In this document: in pieces, positions 48,036 to 59,672 of the stretch
Numbering within the stretch: the stretch's first letter is position 1
How the letters are laid out: every line of letters begins with the position of its first letter
Origin: Cryptomeria japonica
Lineage: Eukaryota; Streptophyta; Pinopsida; Cupressales; Cupressaceae
NCBI RefSeq assembly: GCF_030272615.1
Contig: NC_081410.1
Coordinates: 502,472,442-502,536,441 of the forward strand
Reading direction: 5' to 3'
Length of the DNA stretch: 64,000 nucleotides
Made by a program: the position numbers and the translations under genes
The notes under the pieces: generated by a model
What the model saw: the letters and a program-made list of their open reading frames with translations, nothing else
Database searches by the model: none
What the model was told of the DNA's origin: nothing

Positions 48036-48945
48036 GATGCCAGCTATAGGTGTTATCTTTAAGAAGGATTGTCCAAGATTTTATGGAAGTAACTATACTA
48101 TATGGATGAACTGGATGGAAGTGCACTTGAAATGTCTTGGAGAAGATTACTGGGAGATTAAAAAGAATATCTATTTTGCTCCTCTTAATGGACAGGTTAC
48201 TGCTGATGAGATCAAGGAAGTTGAACACAACATATTAGAGAGAAGGAAGCATTTCTAAGTTCCTTGACTAGTTCTGAGATGACAAATGTAATGGGACTAC
48301 AAATCGCACATGAGATCTAGGAGAAGCTTGAAATCCTATATGAAGGAGATAAACAAGTGAAAGTTGCCAAGTTGCGAATCTTGAAAGGGAAATATGAGAT
48401 GTTGAAGATGGGAGAAGATGAGAACATAAATACCTTTATGGCTAAGGTGAATGACCTTTTCCTAGGTATCAGATGTGACAATGGAACCCTTGAAGAAGAT
48501 GAAATAGTTGTTAAGGTGTTGACATCTTTGCCTCCTGCTTATAAACATAAGCTTGATGCTATTGATTAAATCCGGAGTGTGACTATAATAACAAGAGATA
48601 TGCTGGTTGGAAAGATTGTTGCATTTGAGCTGAGTGAGTTTGGAGAATCACATGGAAAGTCTGAGATAGTGCATTTAGAGCATTAGTTTATGTATCTAGA
48701 AAATAGATGTATGATCCTGATGAGTGCAGAATATCTAGATATGAAAGAGAGAGAAGAGAGATGGAAGACCACGAAAGAGAGTTGGATGAGCTTGAAGCAT
48801 TGATTTCCCTGAGATTGCCTAAAGGAGCCAGTAAGGATGATAGAAAATTGCTTCTAAAATTTTTCTCTTGCAATAAGATAGGACATTTTTCTTCTAGATG
48901 CCCGTAGAGAATGGCTAAGTATGACAGGCATGAGAAGTTTGATAA
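48036..48945 (+). pseudogene. copia gag (UBN2-type) remnant
   Basis: Gag of a copia element: N-terminus MPAIGVIFKKDCPRFYGSNY (48036), YTIWMNWMEVHLKCLGEDYW, then after stops the Gag core KLRILKGKYEMLKMGEDE, INTFMAKVNDLFLGIRCD and EIVVKVLTSLPPAYKHKLDAI (48357-48569). A further shift leads to a zinc knuckle CNKIGHFSSRC (48869-48903) and MAKYDRHEKFDKHN. Gag packages element RNA. Frames change at least twice and stops are frequent, so it is dead. Confidence 0.85.
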
Positions 48946-49384
48946 GCATAATAACATCAACAAAACTGACTGTCAAACTAAGAGATTTTCTTGTGGACCT
49001 CCAAATAATGAACCACACAAACTAAGGGCACACATCAACATCCAGAGCACATCCAAAACATCTGTAACCAAAGATATAGCATTTCTAAAGCAATACAGAG
49101 CACAAACCATAATATAGAATAACACGATCAATTGCATAACATCCTCAATACTGGATCTCATAACTCAATCAGATCATCATGTGTACCTCTACAAATGGGA
49201 ATGAACCATCTACAGACAACATACCAAAAACACTTTAAACCACATCAGCTCATCTACAGCACACAGGTTAAACCAACTCATCCAGTCAAACTACAATGTG
49301 GGAATACATAGAAGAAAGCTTTCCAACAATCTCCTCATGTCAAAATTCTCCACATACGTTGACTTCAACAACAACATATCAACA
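48946..49384 (-). mobile_element. Second, partial copy of the minus-strand copia LTR
   Basis: Matches 44625-44831 and 45766-45995 directly joined, so it lacks the inverted-repeat insertion. It ends CATATCAACA at 49384. It may be the former 5' LTR of the minus-strand copia. The following ATCTCC also matches the polypurine side of the other copy, so its status is unsettled. Confidence 0.7.
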
Positions 49385-49787
49385 ATCTCCAACACTGAAT
49401 ACAAAAGAGGAGAAAATTATCATAGAAATTGTAAATAACTGGCATTTTTAATAAAACTTGAAATAACTTCATCTTGTGATTGGATTTTGTATATTGTGTT
49501 TTAAAATTTAGTTGATTTCTTACAATATCACTCAAACTAATAAGGCTTTGAGATTTTTTCTTCTTCAAGGTCTCCTAAGGAAGAAATAAACATTAATACA
49601 AAGGTACCTATTAATGTGGAGGAGTTTTCAAGAGTGAACAAATTAGTATTAAATAGAATCTAGTGAATCTCAGTTTTTAAAAGAGAAATGATGCCCTAAG
49701 TTTTGAAGACATGAAAAAAAATCATCAAGATTAGGTCATAATAGAGAAAGTAGTGAGAAAAAATAGATCGCATTTGAGAGAAACAAC

Positions 49788-49799
49788 CAAATGCATAAG
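49788..49799. repeat. 12-base target duplication, left copy
   Basis: CAAATGCATAAG, identical to 51579-51590. Its length suits target-primed insertion by a LINE. Confidence 0.85.
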
Positions 49800-51578
49800 G
49801 AACATAGGGCAACGATGAGCAGGAAGAGCAGAGGGGCTAGTGGAAATCATGGGGGTGTGAATATTTCAAACGAAGAAGCCTCTGGAGGAGGAAATGATGA
49901 TGCAGATGACAACCATCATGCAGGGTTAGACTCTCCTCCTTCTGGTGTGTCTTCTGTCGTATTTCTACCATTGGAGTGGGGATTTTCATAGGGTGTAGCT
50001 CTCGAAATGGAGAGATCTTGTGGGAGGCTTACTGGGGTTCAAGGGTGTTGGGGGGTTGGAGGATGAGCTCCAATGTTCTCGTTTTGAGGCATGTTGTTAA
50101 TTTGGTTTTGTTTCTTTGGGTCATCTTTGGGATTAGAAGAGAACCTATTGTGTCTGGGATTTTGGTGTGGCTGGAGCTTTTTAGGGCATCTTTGAGGGTG
50201 TCTTTGTTGTTTATGATGGTTTTTTTTGGAGCTTTGGTTTTCACTATTTTGCCTTCTCTGTTCCAACTCTTGTTGGGCAGCCTGGTGAGATCCTTTTTTG
50301 CTTTAAAGTTGTGGGTTTTGGATGGGGTACTAGCTTCATTTTTCTCTTTGTTTTGAGATCCTTGTCCTTCTATACTTCTTTTTTCTTCCTATGGGGATTT
50401 GCTTCAGCTCAGTCTCTTTTTCTGATTACGTTAGAGAGCATTTTTTTGGGTATGGTTAGGGTTTGGTTTTTCTTTCATCCCTTCTCATTCTCTACCCATT
50501 CTATAATCTTCTTTTGAGGTGAAGAATGGTTGGCTGGGTAAAGATGGATGGAGTTTTCTATAATTATTTCATGCCCAATTTCTTGGGGTTGGTTGCTATA
50601 TGCCTTTATCACTATCATTATTCATGGCCTGAGTTGAAACTTTTTGTACCCTATGGATTTTATTGAAGATTTGATGGAGGGTCGCAATCTCTTATCTAGT
50701 CGTGTTTGTGCAAGCTTCGTCCTTTTGATGGCCCTTTCCCTGCAACCTCGGTTTTCTTTGATTTGTCATATAGAGGTGTTCCTATCTTCTTTTGAGGTGG
50801 AGATGGATGGTGTTGGAGATAACCTTTCTCCTATTGAGGTGGAATTGTGTGTTCTGGTGGAGGTTGGGAGGTGTTGGTGGGGGGTTGTTGGTTCCCTATT
50901 TATGGGTTGGATGGGAACAGAGGTTGGTCTCTTATATGGTTTCTCTTCTTTATCACCTATTGAGGTGGTGATCTTAGAGGGTATAATGTGTTCAAATTTT
51001 TTCTCTCTCAATATCAAGGTTATGGGAGCCTCTCAAAAACCCATTGTTTTTGGTTGTGGGATCCTTGTCAAAGCCACTCTCAAGGTTGAGGGAGCCTGGA
51101 AAAACCCTATGTTCTTTGTTTCTCTTAGGGACAGGTTGGATGCTAGTGGTTTTCAAGGGCCTAGTTTGGCTAGTGTTTTTTTTTCTGTGAGGCTTGGGCT
51201 TTGTGATTCTCTTAATATTTATGGGAGCCTGGAAAAAACCTTCATGTTGGCTGAGGGTTCCTAATAAACCCTCATTTTTGTTTCTATGGTTTATTATTTT
51301 TGAATTAGACCCTCTGTTTGGGCTATCCTATTTTGTAATATTTTACACTTGATATTTGACTGGTGTTTGGTTAGTTGTGACTGCTCTGAAGTTCTATTTT
51401 ATCTACGTGTAGTCTTTGGGTTTTGGGCTTTGGATGCCTCTAAGTCCAAAAGGTTCCAGGTCCTTTCTAAAACTTTTTGTTTGCTTCTAGGTAGTCTTGT
51501 TCATTATTTGATGGTATCTCTCTAGTTGTATGGGTTTTGGGGCCCCTTCAAAACTTGTTTTATCCTAATTAAAAAAAT
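49800..51578 (+). mobile_element. Short LINE-derived element (ORF1 start joined to 3' region)
   Basis: 1.78 kb flanked by CAAATGCATAAG and ending in an A-rich tail (TTATCCTAATTAAAAAAATC). A 58-codon frame at 49815-49991 (MSRKSRGASGNHGG, Gly/Asp-rich, ends at GFS) looks like the beginning of an ORF1. The rest is T/G-rich with repeated CTATTGAGGTGG and GGGAGCCTGGAAAAACCC phrases, the family 3' region also seen at 3563-4255. No endonuclease or RT is present. Having both ends but no middle, it may be a deletion derivative mobilised by a full-length relative. Confidence 0.7.
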
Positions 51579-51590
51579 CAAATGCATAAG
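51579..51590. repeat. 12-base target duplication, right copy
   Basis: CAAATGCATAAG. Copy 1 of the dispersed repeat has a single related CAAATGTAGAAG at 39596. Confidence 0.85.
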
Positions 51591-53546
51591 TAGATATAAG
51601 CGCCTCATCTTGGTTGATGAGCATATGTCAGTCTAGGAGCTACACATGAAAGTGGTTTTAATAAAATTCAAAAGTATTGTGCAAAAGATAGAAACCCCAA
51701 GTCCTATGAAATGATCTATAATCATATCATTTATAAAAAAAATATGTTATAGGTCCCAATATAGCTCAATTTTCTACACCATTAATTCAAAAAATATATA
51801 ACTAATATGACTCCCATGGATTATTAGCCAACAACAATAAATATAGGGCATTATAGTAGAGAAAAGGAGATCAATGAGATTAAGTCCAGTGTGGATTTCA
51901 TGACCAAAAGAATTCAAAATTATAAATAAAATAAACAAGAATGAATAGTTCGAGTGATTGAGCTGCAAAGTTATATCAAACAATAGGTTGAGCTTATCTA
52001 TTGAGGAGAACAACTACCTTATAACCATGTGTTGCTTTCTACAATAAAGACTACTACTCGTAGGTAGAAAGAAGCATGTGACTAGAATAGGAGAGTGAAG
52101 AAGTTCAATTTAATTTATTTTAATTTGTACAATATGTTTTCTAAATTTATAAGAATAAAAAAATTCAACAACTTTTCAATTTTGGAGTTAGAGAATTATC
52201 TAATTAAGTGTTTAACAAATTTATGTACCCATCTCTCACTTTATCTAATCATAACTCTATGTACTCATCTAATAATACACCTTGTGTAACCAATATTCTT
52301 AGTGAGATGAAACAAATTTTGTGTCTACAAAACATCTGATTTTTATTTCAAAATATTATCTATAAGATTATTTAACATCTATTGAAACACTTAAACATTG
52401 GATCTAAAGATTAGTTTTGTAATCCCTTTATTGATATGTTTTTAAATTTAACAATTATGAGAATTGAGTTGTAGAATATTCCTCAACAATTAAGTGACTC
52501 TATCAATGTTGTGATTGTTTTGTTTCTCTTTAAGTGTTGTGTAGAGAGGAAATTAATTAAGTCGATGGAAAATAAAGAGGAGGGGTCAAAAATTATGAAC
52601 TTTAGAGATAATTTTTAGTTCCCATTCATTTGAGAAGGAATAATAGGCACAAAAGAAATTTTCAAACAAGTAAAAAAATTATTATGATGATCTATCAAGA
52701 GAATTCATGAACAAGAGTGTCACACAAATGAACTCAAATACTCATGTGTATGAGTACATTTTCTTCTTGTATATGTGTGAATGATCTCTAATCAAAATAG
52801 GTCTACAAAAATATTTGATAGTCTTCATGTGTCCCTCAAAAATAGTTTTAGGAAGGTGTCAAGTTGTGCCTACTTTGTTTGCTTGGCATACCTCATCTAT
52901 GTCATATTTGTAAAAAATTGACCCTAAAATATTAAAAGATAGGATACACCATTATCATTTTCTTGATGTCATATACCATGAAATTACTAAAATAAATTAT
53001 AGAATTTTCAACCCCTTATGAGATACTTTCTTGTCTAACATTGTCAACAAAGAGATTCACACCAATAACTGAAATAGAATTACAACTATTAAAACCATAT
53101 AAAGTTAAAAATATACATTAATAAGTATTATATTATTATAATTTATTAATAAATATTGTATTATATTAATAAAGTTAGTAGATGGCATTGTGATTATATT
53201 ATAATAATTAAAAATAAATAAAAATACAATTGATTGAACTTGAATAATGTGCTATGGAATTCATATAATGTGAAAGATAAGTAAAAATGTCAAAATATTA
53301 GAGTATTTAGAAACTAAGAATGTAGGAGAATATTAATTGCAAATATAATTGTAGATAACACATTTTAAAAAAATCACAAATTAAGGGGTGTATATAACAT
53401 ATTTATATGGTACAAAATGACAAATATGGTCTATAAAATCATCTAAAGAAAAAAGATGTGATGTTGTAGTGCTATACTTATCTTAATCTTTTACTTTTTG
53501 TATAGTAATATCTTTTGGGTTACTATTTATTAACATTGTAATCTTT

Positions 53547-53555
53547 TAGCTTCAA
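53547..53555. repeat. Target duplication TAGCTTCAA, left copy
   Basis: Nine bases identical to 54037-54045. Confidence 0.65.
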
Positions 53556-54036
53556 TTGATACAAAAAAAAATTCAAGCAAAGTTTTGAATATATCAAATT
53601 GGGAGAAGATCAAACCTTTGCATAACCACAAAACCAACAAGCAACAAAAACCAAGGGCTCTTGAGGGGTGAAGGCCCAAGACTAGAAAGCTTATTGCCAA
53701 AAAGGAACAAACCTAGTAGTCTTCAAGCACCAAAAAGAAAACCCATAAAATAGAACAACTAGACCCAACAGAAAAAAATAAAAATAGGACACAAGCCCAC
53801 CAAAGGCACGAATGGATGTCCTACTTGGTGGGTGAAAACGCCAGCTTCCTATCTTGGAAAATTTCTTTACCTTTCTCTTAAAAGGAGAGATTTCTATCCA
53901 AACCTTTCCTAGAGGAGATGGTCGAGGAATTTGGTGTAGCCCTTCACCATGGACACAGACACTTCCAACCCTGTAGTAGTGGAGGACTCCAAATGGTGCC
54001 TCTTCTTAGCATGCATCCTCACAAATTCATCTTGTA
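53556..54036 (-). mobile_element. Short 5'-truncated LINE-like insertion
   Basis: 481 bases between TAGCTTCAA copies. On the minus strand it starts with a short protein-like frame (DEFVRMHAKKRHHLESS, VSMVKGYTKFLDHLL), then a T/G-rich stretch and a T8 run followed by GTATCAA. This resembles a LINE ORF end plus 3' region, but no diagnostic domain is left, so class and orientation are tentative. Confidence 0.45.
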
Positions 54037-54045
54037 TAGCTTCAA
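54037..54045. repeat. Target duplication TAGCTTCAA, right copy
   Basis: Partner of 53547-53555. Confidence 0.65.
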
Positions 54046-54445
54046 AAATTAACCAAAATTATGTGAGTTTGTTGCAATAGTTAAATTGAAGTTATGATGA
54101 TAAAGAAGAAAAAGATAATCAATTTTGTGGTAGTAATTTTTTATGGTTGTATATTTAATGGAGCAAACTACTAGCATACCAAATTACAATGTACAATAGG
54201 TGGAGGAAGTGGAGTTAAAGTCTTACTATACATAACTATTTATTTTTTTTAGATTCTGAAATTTAAAAAATTATAAGATTATAAAAAATAATGTTAGACA
54301 AATTTTCAAACATTAATACTCATGCAAAATTAATCCACAAAATAATAAATTAAATTTAAAATAATTCTTAAGTAAAATAATATCTCTTTTTTTATGTATC
54401 CTTTTATCTATTTATATAATAACTTAATTAATATTTTTAATCATT

Positions 54446-57400
54446 TTTTTTATATTAAATATCAAGAGACCAAAATAAGGAGAGTTTATACAAAAACGAG
54501 CATTGGAGGCAGAGCCTCAACCATCAACTAGAGAGATTATCCAACTGAACATAGACATCCTCCTACCAAAAAAAAGTTACGAGAAAGAGTATATACAGTA
54601 ATCCATAAACATCAACTAAAGAGCTACTAAACACCTATTGTAGAATCTCATCCTGGTTTTCCAACCATGTTGTCCATCCTTGTGGGCCTTCCATCCACAC
54701 CACCTTCTTCCGCTCTAGGACCTAGGTAAACATCTCAGACTTATCATAGTAGGGACCTCTGTTGTCCCTGAGTTCCTTGATCAACTTCTTTCGAGCCTCA
54801 TCAAATGCAGTCTACTTCTCCACAATTCTAGCCCATTCAAAGCCATCCTTCATCTCATATATGAACATGGTTGCCTGGCCATCCCTAACGAAATGCAACA
54901 GCTTCTCCCTCTCAACATTCATCAAAAAGCATACCTACACAACAATTTTATAATGTGTGAGTTTCTTAAAAAACCCAGTAAGAGTCCTATCAGTACCTTG
55001 GAATTTTTCCTCATTTCTAAGTTTCCAAATAAACCAAAGTATGAAAGAAGAAAGAATTTGCCAGAACAAGTTATCATCCTTCTTGAGGCCATGATTGAAT
55101 CCAATAATAATATCAAGAGTACAAACATGTTCAGTAATGGGGATTCCAAACGTCAACCAGACCTCTCTGGCAAAAATGCAATCAAAAAAGATGTGTCGCA
55201 TAGTCTCAGGCTTCCTACATATAGAGCATAGCTCGAAGGAAGCAAAGTTATTCCTAATAGGCAGTCTATCCAACATTAGTTGCCACCTGAAGCATCTGAT
55301 TTTAGGGGGGATGGGGGACTTCCATAGTTTCTCAAATGTTTTCTGCCAGGCAGAGGTATTAAGGTCAACATACCAGAGGGAGTTAACATGAGCTATCATC
55401 ATGGTATCATGAGTGAGCAGTTTGTAAATAGCTTTGGCTTTGACCTTGGAGAGGAGGGAGCCATCCTTCCATCAGAACGAGAGGTATCTGTGAGTGTCTA
55501 CATCAATGTTCCTAGGAAGATCTAGACAAGCATAGGCATTTTCAATCATATTGTAGGTTCTCTTATGCGAGGCAGGGAGGCCAAACTTATTGCTAAGATC
55601 CTCCCAGCTGATGAGATTATCATGTTCCAAGATGTCCATGAGATATTTAAAGCCCTTATTATACCAACACCTAGCAGAGCATCCTTGGGTTAAAGCAAGG
55701 GGTTTAGAGTTATGGTAGAGGTTCCACCATATTGACCTTTCCCCATGCAAGGTGTTATTACAGTCAATATTAGAGTTGGCAATAAGTTTACGCACATGCT
55801 CCTAGGCTTTCCAGATGGACTTAAACACCCAAGTTCCTTGAACAGACACAAAGAATCCGCTTGGTACCAGATCACTAAAGGGGAGGGCTTTCCAAGATTT
55901 GGTAGACTTGGGGACACCATTTTGTATGTTATTTCTGACAAGAATCTTCCAGGGTTCTTGTCCTTCCAAGGCATGAAATATCCACTTGGCAACCAGAGAA
56001 ATTCCTTGCGTTCTGAGATCCTTAAGTCCTAGCCCACCAAGTTTCTTATCTATGTGACACAAAATCCATTTGACCGCATGGGCCTTTCTTTTACCCTTAC
56101 CATCAGACCATAGGAAGTGCCTGATAGATTTTTGCATCTCATAAATTTGGTAGTTGCTGAACATCTAGACAGAGGAGTAGTATAAACTATAGGAGGAGAG
56201 GATTTTCTAGCAGACTTGGATCCTACCAGTGAAGGATAGAACTCTATTGTCCCATTTGTTAAGTTTTTTGTCAATCTTTCCTTTTACCCAAATCCACATG
56301 TCTTTGAGAGAGGAAGAGACAGAAAAAGGGATACCAAGGTATCTGACTATTTTATTGGGTCCTCCCCATGACTATCCAAACTGTTGAAGCCAGTCAAGGG
56401 GTTCCTCTTTCCACCCAAGCAGAATAGATTTGGAATTGGAGATACGAGCACCAGAGGCTCTGCCAAAGGTTGCAAGTTTTTTATTGAGGGAGTCAATGTT
56501 ATGCCTAGAGAGCTCCAAGAAGAGCGCGGTGTCATCAGCAAATTGTATGTTGAGCAATTAAGAGTCATCTGACATCTTAATGCCATGAACTTTAGGGGAT
56601 AGGGTATCATCTCTCAGGAGCTAAAAGCGGGCATCTGAGGTAATGACAAACAGAGCAAGGGCAAGGGGGCAGCCCTATCTAATGGATCTAGATAGAGGAA
56701 TAGGCTGGGAGAGTGACCCATTAACTTCAACCAGGGCGGAGGCATCTTTGAGGAGAATTTGAACATATTTACAGAACTCGCTAGGGAAACCAAAGGCTCT
56801 AAGCATCATGAGGATGAAGTCCCATTCCACCCTGTCATAGGCTTTCTCAAAGTCCACAAGGAACATGGCAGTATCTTGATTTGTGGTCTTGGCCCATTCC
56901 ATAGATTCCCAGCTAGTGACAAGGTTCTCCAAGATATACCTACCTTTAATGAATCCTGTTTGGGTAGAGCAGATGAACTTGGGAAGAATTTTCTCAAGGC
57001 GAGAGGCTAGGGCTTTGGCCAGGATTTTATAGGAAATGTTAAGGAGGGTAATTGGCCTCCAATTTTTTATGAGGGCTTTTTCCCCATCTTTTGGGATAAG
57101 TTTAACAATGCCCCTATTGATGGACTCCCCAAGGGTGCCATTGTCAAATGCTTTGGTGTATATGTCATATAAGTCTTTGGTGACCCACTCAATATTGGTT
57201 TTGTAAAACTCAACAGGAAGTCCATCAAGGCCTGGGGCCTTATAATCCTTGAGGGCTTTAATGGCATCAGTAATTTCTGTCATAGAGATTTTGGTCTTGA
57301 GAGGGAGAGCTTTATTCTCGGATATTCTTATTGGGATAATGTTACTGCACCTATTTCTAGCATCTTTTGAGGCTTCACTATCCTCTGAGGTAAAGAGGGT

Positions 57401-58356
57401 CTTATAAAACATTTCAAAAGCATCTTTGATCTCATTGATGTTCAGGTGTTCCTTATCCTCAACTATGATTATGTCAACTTTTTCTCTATTTTGTTTTTAT
57501 TTAAGGATATTGAAGAAGACTTTAGAGCCTTTGTCTCTGAATTTGAGCCAATGATTACGGGCTCTGATGAAGGCACCCCTGATTTTGACCTATTGATGTT
57601 TCCTAAGAATGTCTCTAGCTTGACAGACCCGTTCCACCAGGATAGAGGAGGAAGGATGTAGTTGTATTTCATGCTCCAAGGAGTGGAGCCGATTAGTGAG
57701 AGTTTTTTCCACAAACCTGAGATCCTTGGCTTTCTTCTGGCCAATAGTTTGGAATATTTTCTGCCGAGAGGAGACATTTTTGTTCTATCTAAGCGTGTGT
57801 GATTGGGGATGTTGAGAGTGCATGTTAAAGAGTCTAACCATTTTAATGGCAATTAGGGCATCCTTTTCATTTAGCAGGGAGGTATTTAGGACAAACTTCT
57901 TATTGAAAGGATTACTGTTAGGGATGGAGTTCCTAGTATTGATGACAACAATGATAGGGAAATGGTTGGATAAGGTCACTGGCAAAATAGCCACCGAGTT
58001 CCCCAAGTGGCTAGGGGAGAAGGAGAAGAAATCTTTATTAACATAAAACTTGTCTAATTTGGAGCAGATTCGGCTGGGGCCTTGCTAAAAGTTGCACCAA
58101 GTGTACCATAGGGCAGAGGATTCAGATTTGCTGCCCTCAAGGGGGTCAAATAACTGCATGTGTTGTTTAAACCTATCCCAGTGAGGTTTCTCTTGGCACT
58201 TCCATTCGAAAGGGATACCCCCAGCCTTGTCATCTTGGTTTTCAATCATGTTAAAGTCTCCAGCCATGACCCAGGGGATACTCGGAAGGGCTGCCAGCCA
58301 ATTCTAGGGGACACTCTTTCCCTATGATCATTAGGTGCATACATAGAACATACCCC
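54446..58356 (-). mobile_element. LINE 2 (non-LTR retrotransposon), 3' part
   Basis: Minus-strand LINE whose 3' end carries an A8 tail (T8 on the plus strand near 54445) set into repeat copy 2. The 5' side is cut at 58356 by the LTR of the second Gag-protease element, inside the endonuclease. It contains ORF2 from endonuclease to zf-RVT and about 190 bases of 3' sequence. ORF1 and the 5' end would lie beyond that element, outside the window. Confidence 0.88.
54635..58356 (-). pseudogene. LINE 2 ORF2: endonuclease, reverse transcriptase, zf-RVT; frameshifted
   Basis: Order on the minus strand: endonuclease from 58356 (GVCSMYAPNDHRER; MAGDFNMIE near 58267; KLDKFYV near 58050; LSNHFPI near 57965, family usual SDHxPI), connector with WSMKYNYILPPLSWWNGSVK (57690-57620), RT fingers and palm 57412-56675 (DYKAPGLDGLPVEFYK, RGIVKLIPKDGEK, NWRPITLLNISYKILAKALA, QTGFIKGRYI, DFEKAYDRVEW), catalytic FADDTALF near 56550, thumb 56164-55802 (FLWSDGKGKRKAHAVKW, KLGGLGLKDL) and zf-RVT 55402-54935 (PPKIRCFRWQLMLDRLPIR, CSICRKPETMRHIFFDC). 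It would nick target DNA and copy element RNA. Frames change at least five times, so it is inactive. Catalytic residues are mostly kept, suggesting a fairly recent death. Confidence 0.92.
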
Positions 58357-59032
58357 TGTAAAGCGGAAAAATCGAACCCTAGTCGTTCTCCCCTCCCCAA
58401 CTCCAAGGAGAGAGAAGGGAGATTCACTAGGGTTGATGGTTTTCACTTAGGAGGGACTTTACATTCAAAAGAGGGGTTGAAACCCACAAGATCCAATCCC
58501 ACGCAATGCAAGATTGGATTCTATATGAGTTTCAAGGGTTGTGATAGCAAGGATACCCTCTTTTGTAAAGAATGTGGATAAAATGATTAAGCTAGGAATG
58601 CATAGAAAGTGAGAAAGATTTGCTTATAAGCTGAGATAGGGATATGATATGAAGCTGCGGACCTGGAATTAGCAGTAAAATGTCAGGACGGTGCTGTTCT
58701 GCAAATTTGAGCGAAAGTTGATGGGACGATGGCGCCCGGCATGCACACAGTCCTCCGAAAAATCTGCGAAACGAAGGGGGATCTGTTCGTCTCTGCACAA
58801 GGATTCTAGATCTTCAATTTCAGCCGCGTACCTGCAACCTACACACAGAAAAGCGAAGATGATTAGGGGGTTAGGGATTAGGGGTTTGCCCTTAGGTCAA
58901 ACCCCGGTTTTGGAATTAACCAAGAAATGAGAAATTGCTGTAAATGTAAATGATTGTAATGTAAAACAAGTACTAGTACCTTGTTGTAAGAATGTTTGTA
59001 TTCTTACATGCGAAGGTGTAGATGTTGTTGTA

Positions 59033-59063
59033 TGTTGTATGTTGTATGTTGTATGTGGTATGT
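59033..59063. repeat. Short TTGTATG tandem repeat
   Basis: Four to five copies of TTGTATG in the LTR of copy 2; not expanded in copy 1. Confidence 0.75.
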
Positions 59064-59138
59064 GATCTCCTCTTCAATGGTTGAATCCTTGTCTTGAATG
59101 CAACACTTGGCCTTGAATGGAGACTTAGAATGCTCAAT

Positions 59139-59190
59139 TGCTTGAAGGAATGCTTGAATGCTTGAATGCTTGAATGCTTGAACGTTTGAA
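59139..59190. repeat. 8-base GCTTGAAT tandem repeat
   Basis: About five units of GCTTGAAT. The other LTR has the looser form GCTTGAATGCTCTTGAATACTTGAAT near 31070. Confidence 0.75.
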
Positions 59191-59398
59191 TATCGCTTCC
59201 CCGTCTTGTACACATATGTCCTTTCTCCTTTTTCATCTACCCCAAATGGGAGAGGAAAATGTAGTTTATATACTTGTCAATTAGGGCTGACAGACTGATT
59301 TTTCCGACCCTGGGCCGACTAGGAAGTGTTATTTTCCAATTTGCAAACTTAAAGACCTGAAGCCCCATAGGAGACCGGGCCCAAAATAGGGCCAGGGA

Positions 59399-59491
59399 CC
59401 AGGGCGCTGGGCGCCATGGTCCTGGTGGACCAGGGCGCTGGGCACCCTAGTCCTGAAGGACCAGGGCGCTGGGCGCTCTGGTCCCAGCTCT
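59399..59491. repeat. 31-base tandem repeat, three copies
   Basis: Units at 59399, 59430 and 59461 each begin CCAGGGCGCTGGGC and contain TGGTCC or TAGTCC. GC-rich against an AT-rich background and not seen in the LTR of copy 1. Confidence 0.85.
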
Positions 59492-59656
59492 TGGGACAGC
59501 AGGGTGCAAGGAGGGATCAAGCAGGGTGCTGGAAAAATGCAGTTTTTGATGTCATGGACAAGTTTCAGGGTCTCCATTCAGGTTCCGTGTTGCATCGCCA
59601 TCGTGAAGACCCAAATGCAGTCGAAATTGGAAGTGTCACAATTTTAGGACGCTACA

Positions 59657-59672
59657 TTTAGCCCCCACTTTA
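59657..59672 (-). promoter_or_regulatory. Polypurine tract of copy 2
   Basis: Minus strand AAAGTGGGGGCTAAA next to the LTR start TGTAGCG, identical to copy 1 (25324-25339). Confidence 0.8.

Larger units (their letters stand above)
46656..48945 (+). mobile_element. 5' part of a plus-strand copia element
   Basis: LTR (46656-47981), primer-binding site and gag only. At about 48945 it is fused to an internal point of the minus-strand LTR fragment, and no 3' LTR is seen. It was inserted in the RNase H of the minus-strand copia (left flank ATAGC) and then lost its right side in a deletion. Confidence 0.75.
49567..54445. repeat. Dispersed repeat, copy 2
   Basis: Colinear with 39340-44096 (landmarks given there). 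It carries two inserts not in copy 1: the LINE derivative at 49800-51578 and the piece at 53556-54036. Its right end is cut by LINE 2 at about 54446. Confidence 0.7.
58357..59656 (-). mobile_element. 3' LTR of copy 2
   Basis: Minus strand starts TGTAGCGTCCTAAAA at 59656 and ends CTTTACA at 58357. A TATATAAAC box lies near 59262-59270. The phrases CAGTCCTCCGAAAAATC, CTACACACA and AAACCC(C/T)(G/A)GTTTTGGAATTAACCAA are shared with the LTR of copy 1. It contains the 31-base repeats and the short TGTATGT and GCTTGAAT repeat runs listed separately. Confidence 0.85.

Noticed and set aside
59329-59577. Pro/Arg-rich frames over the GC-rich LTR repeats
   Set aside because: They follow the 31-base repeats and have no codon-level support; LTR DNA.
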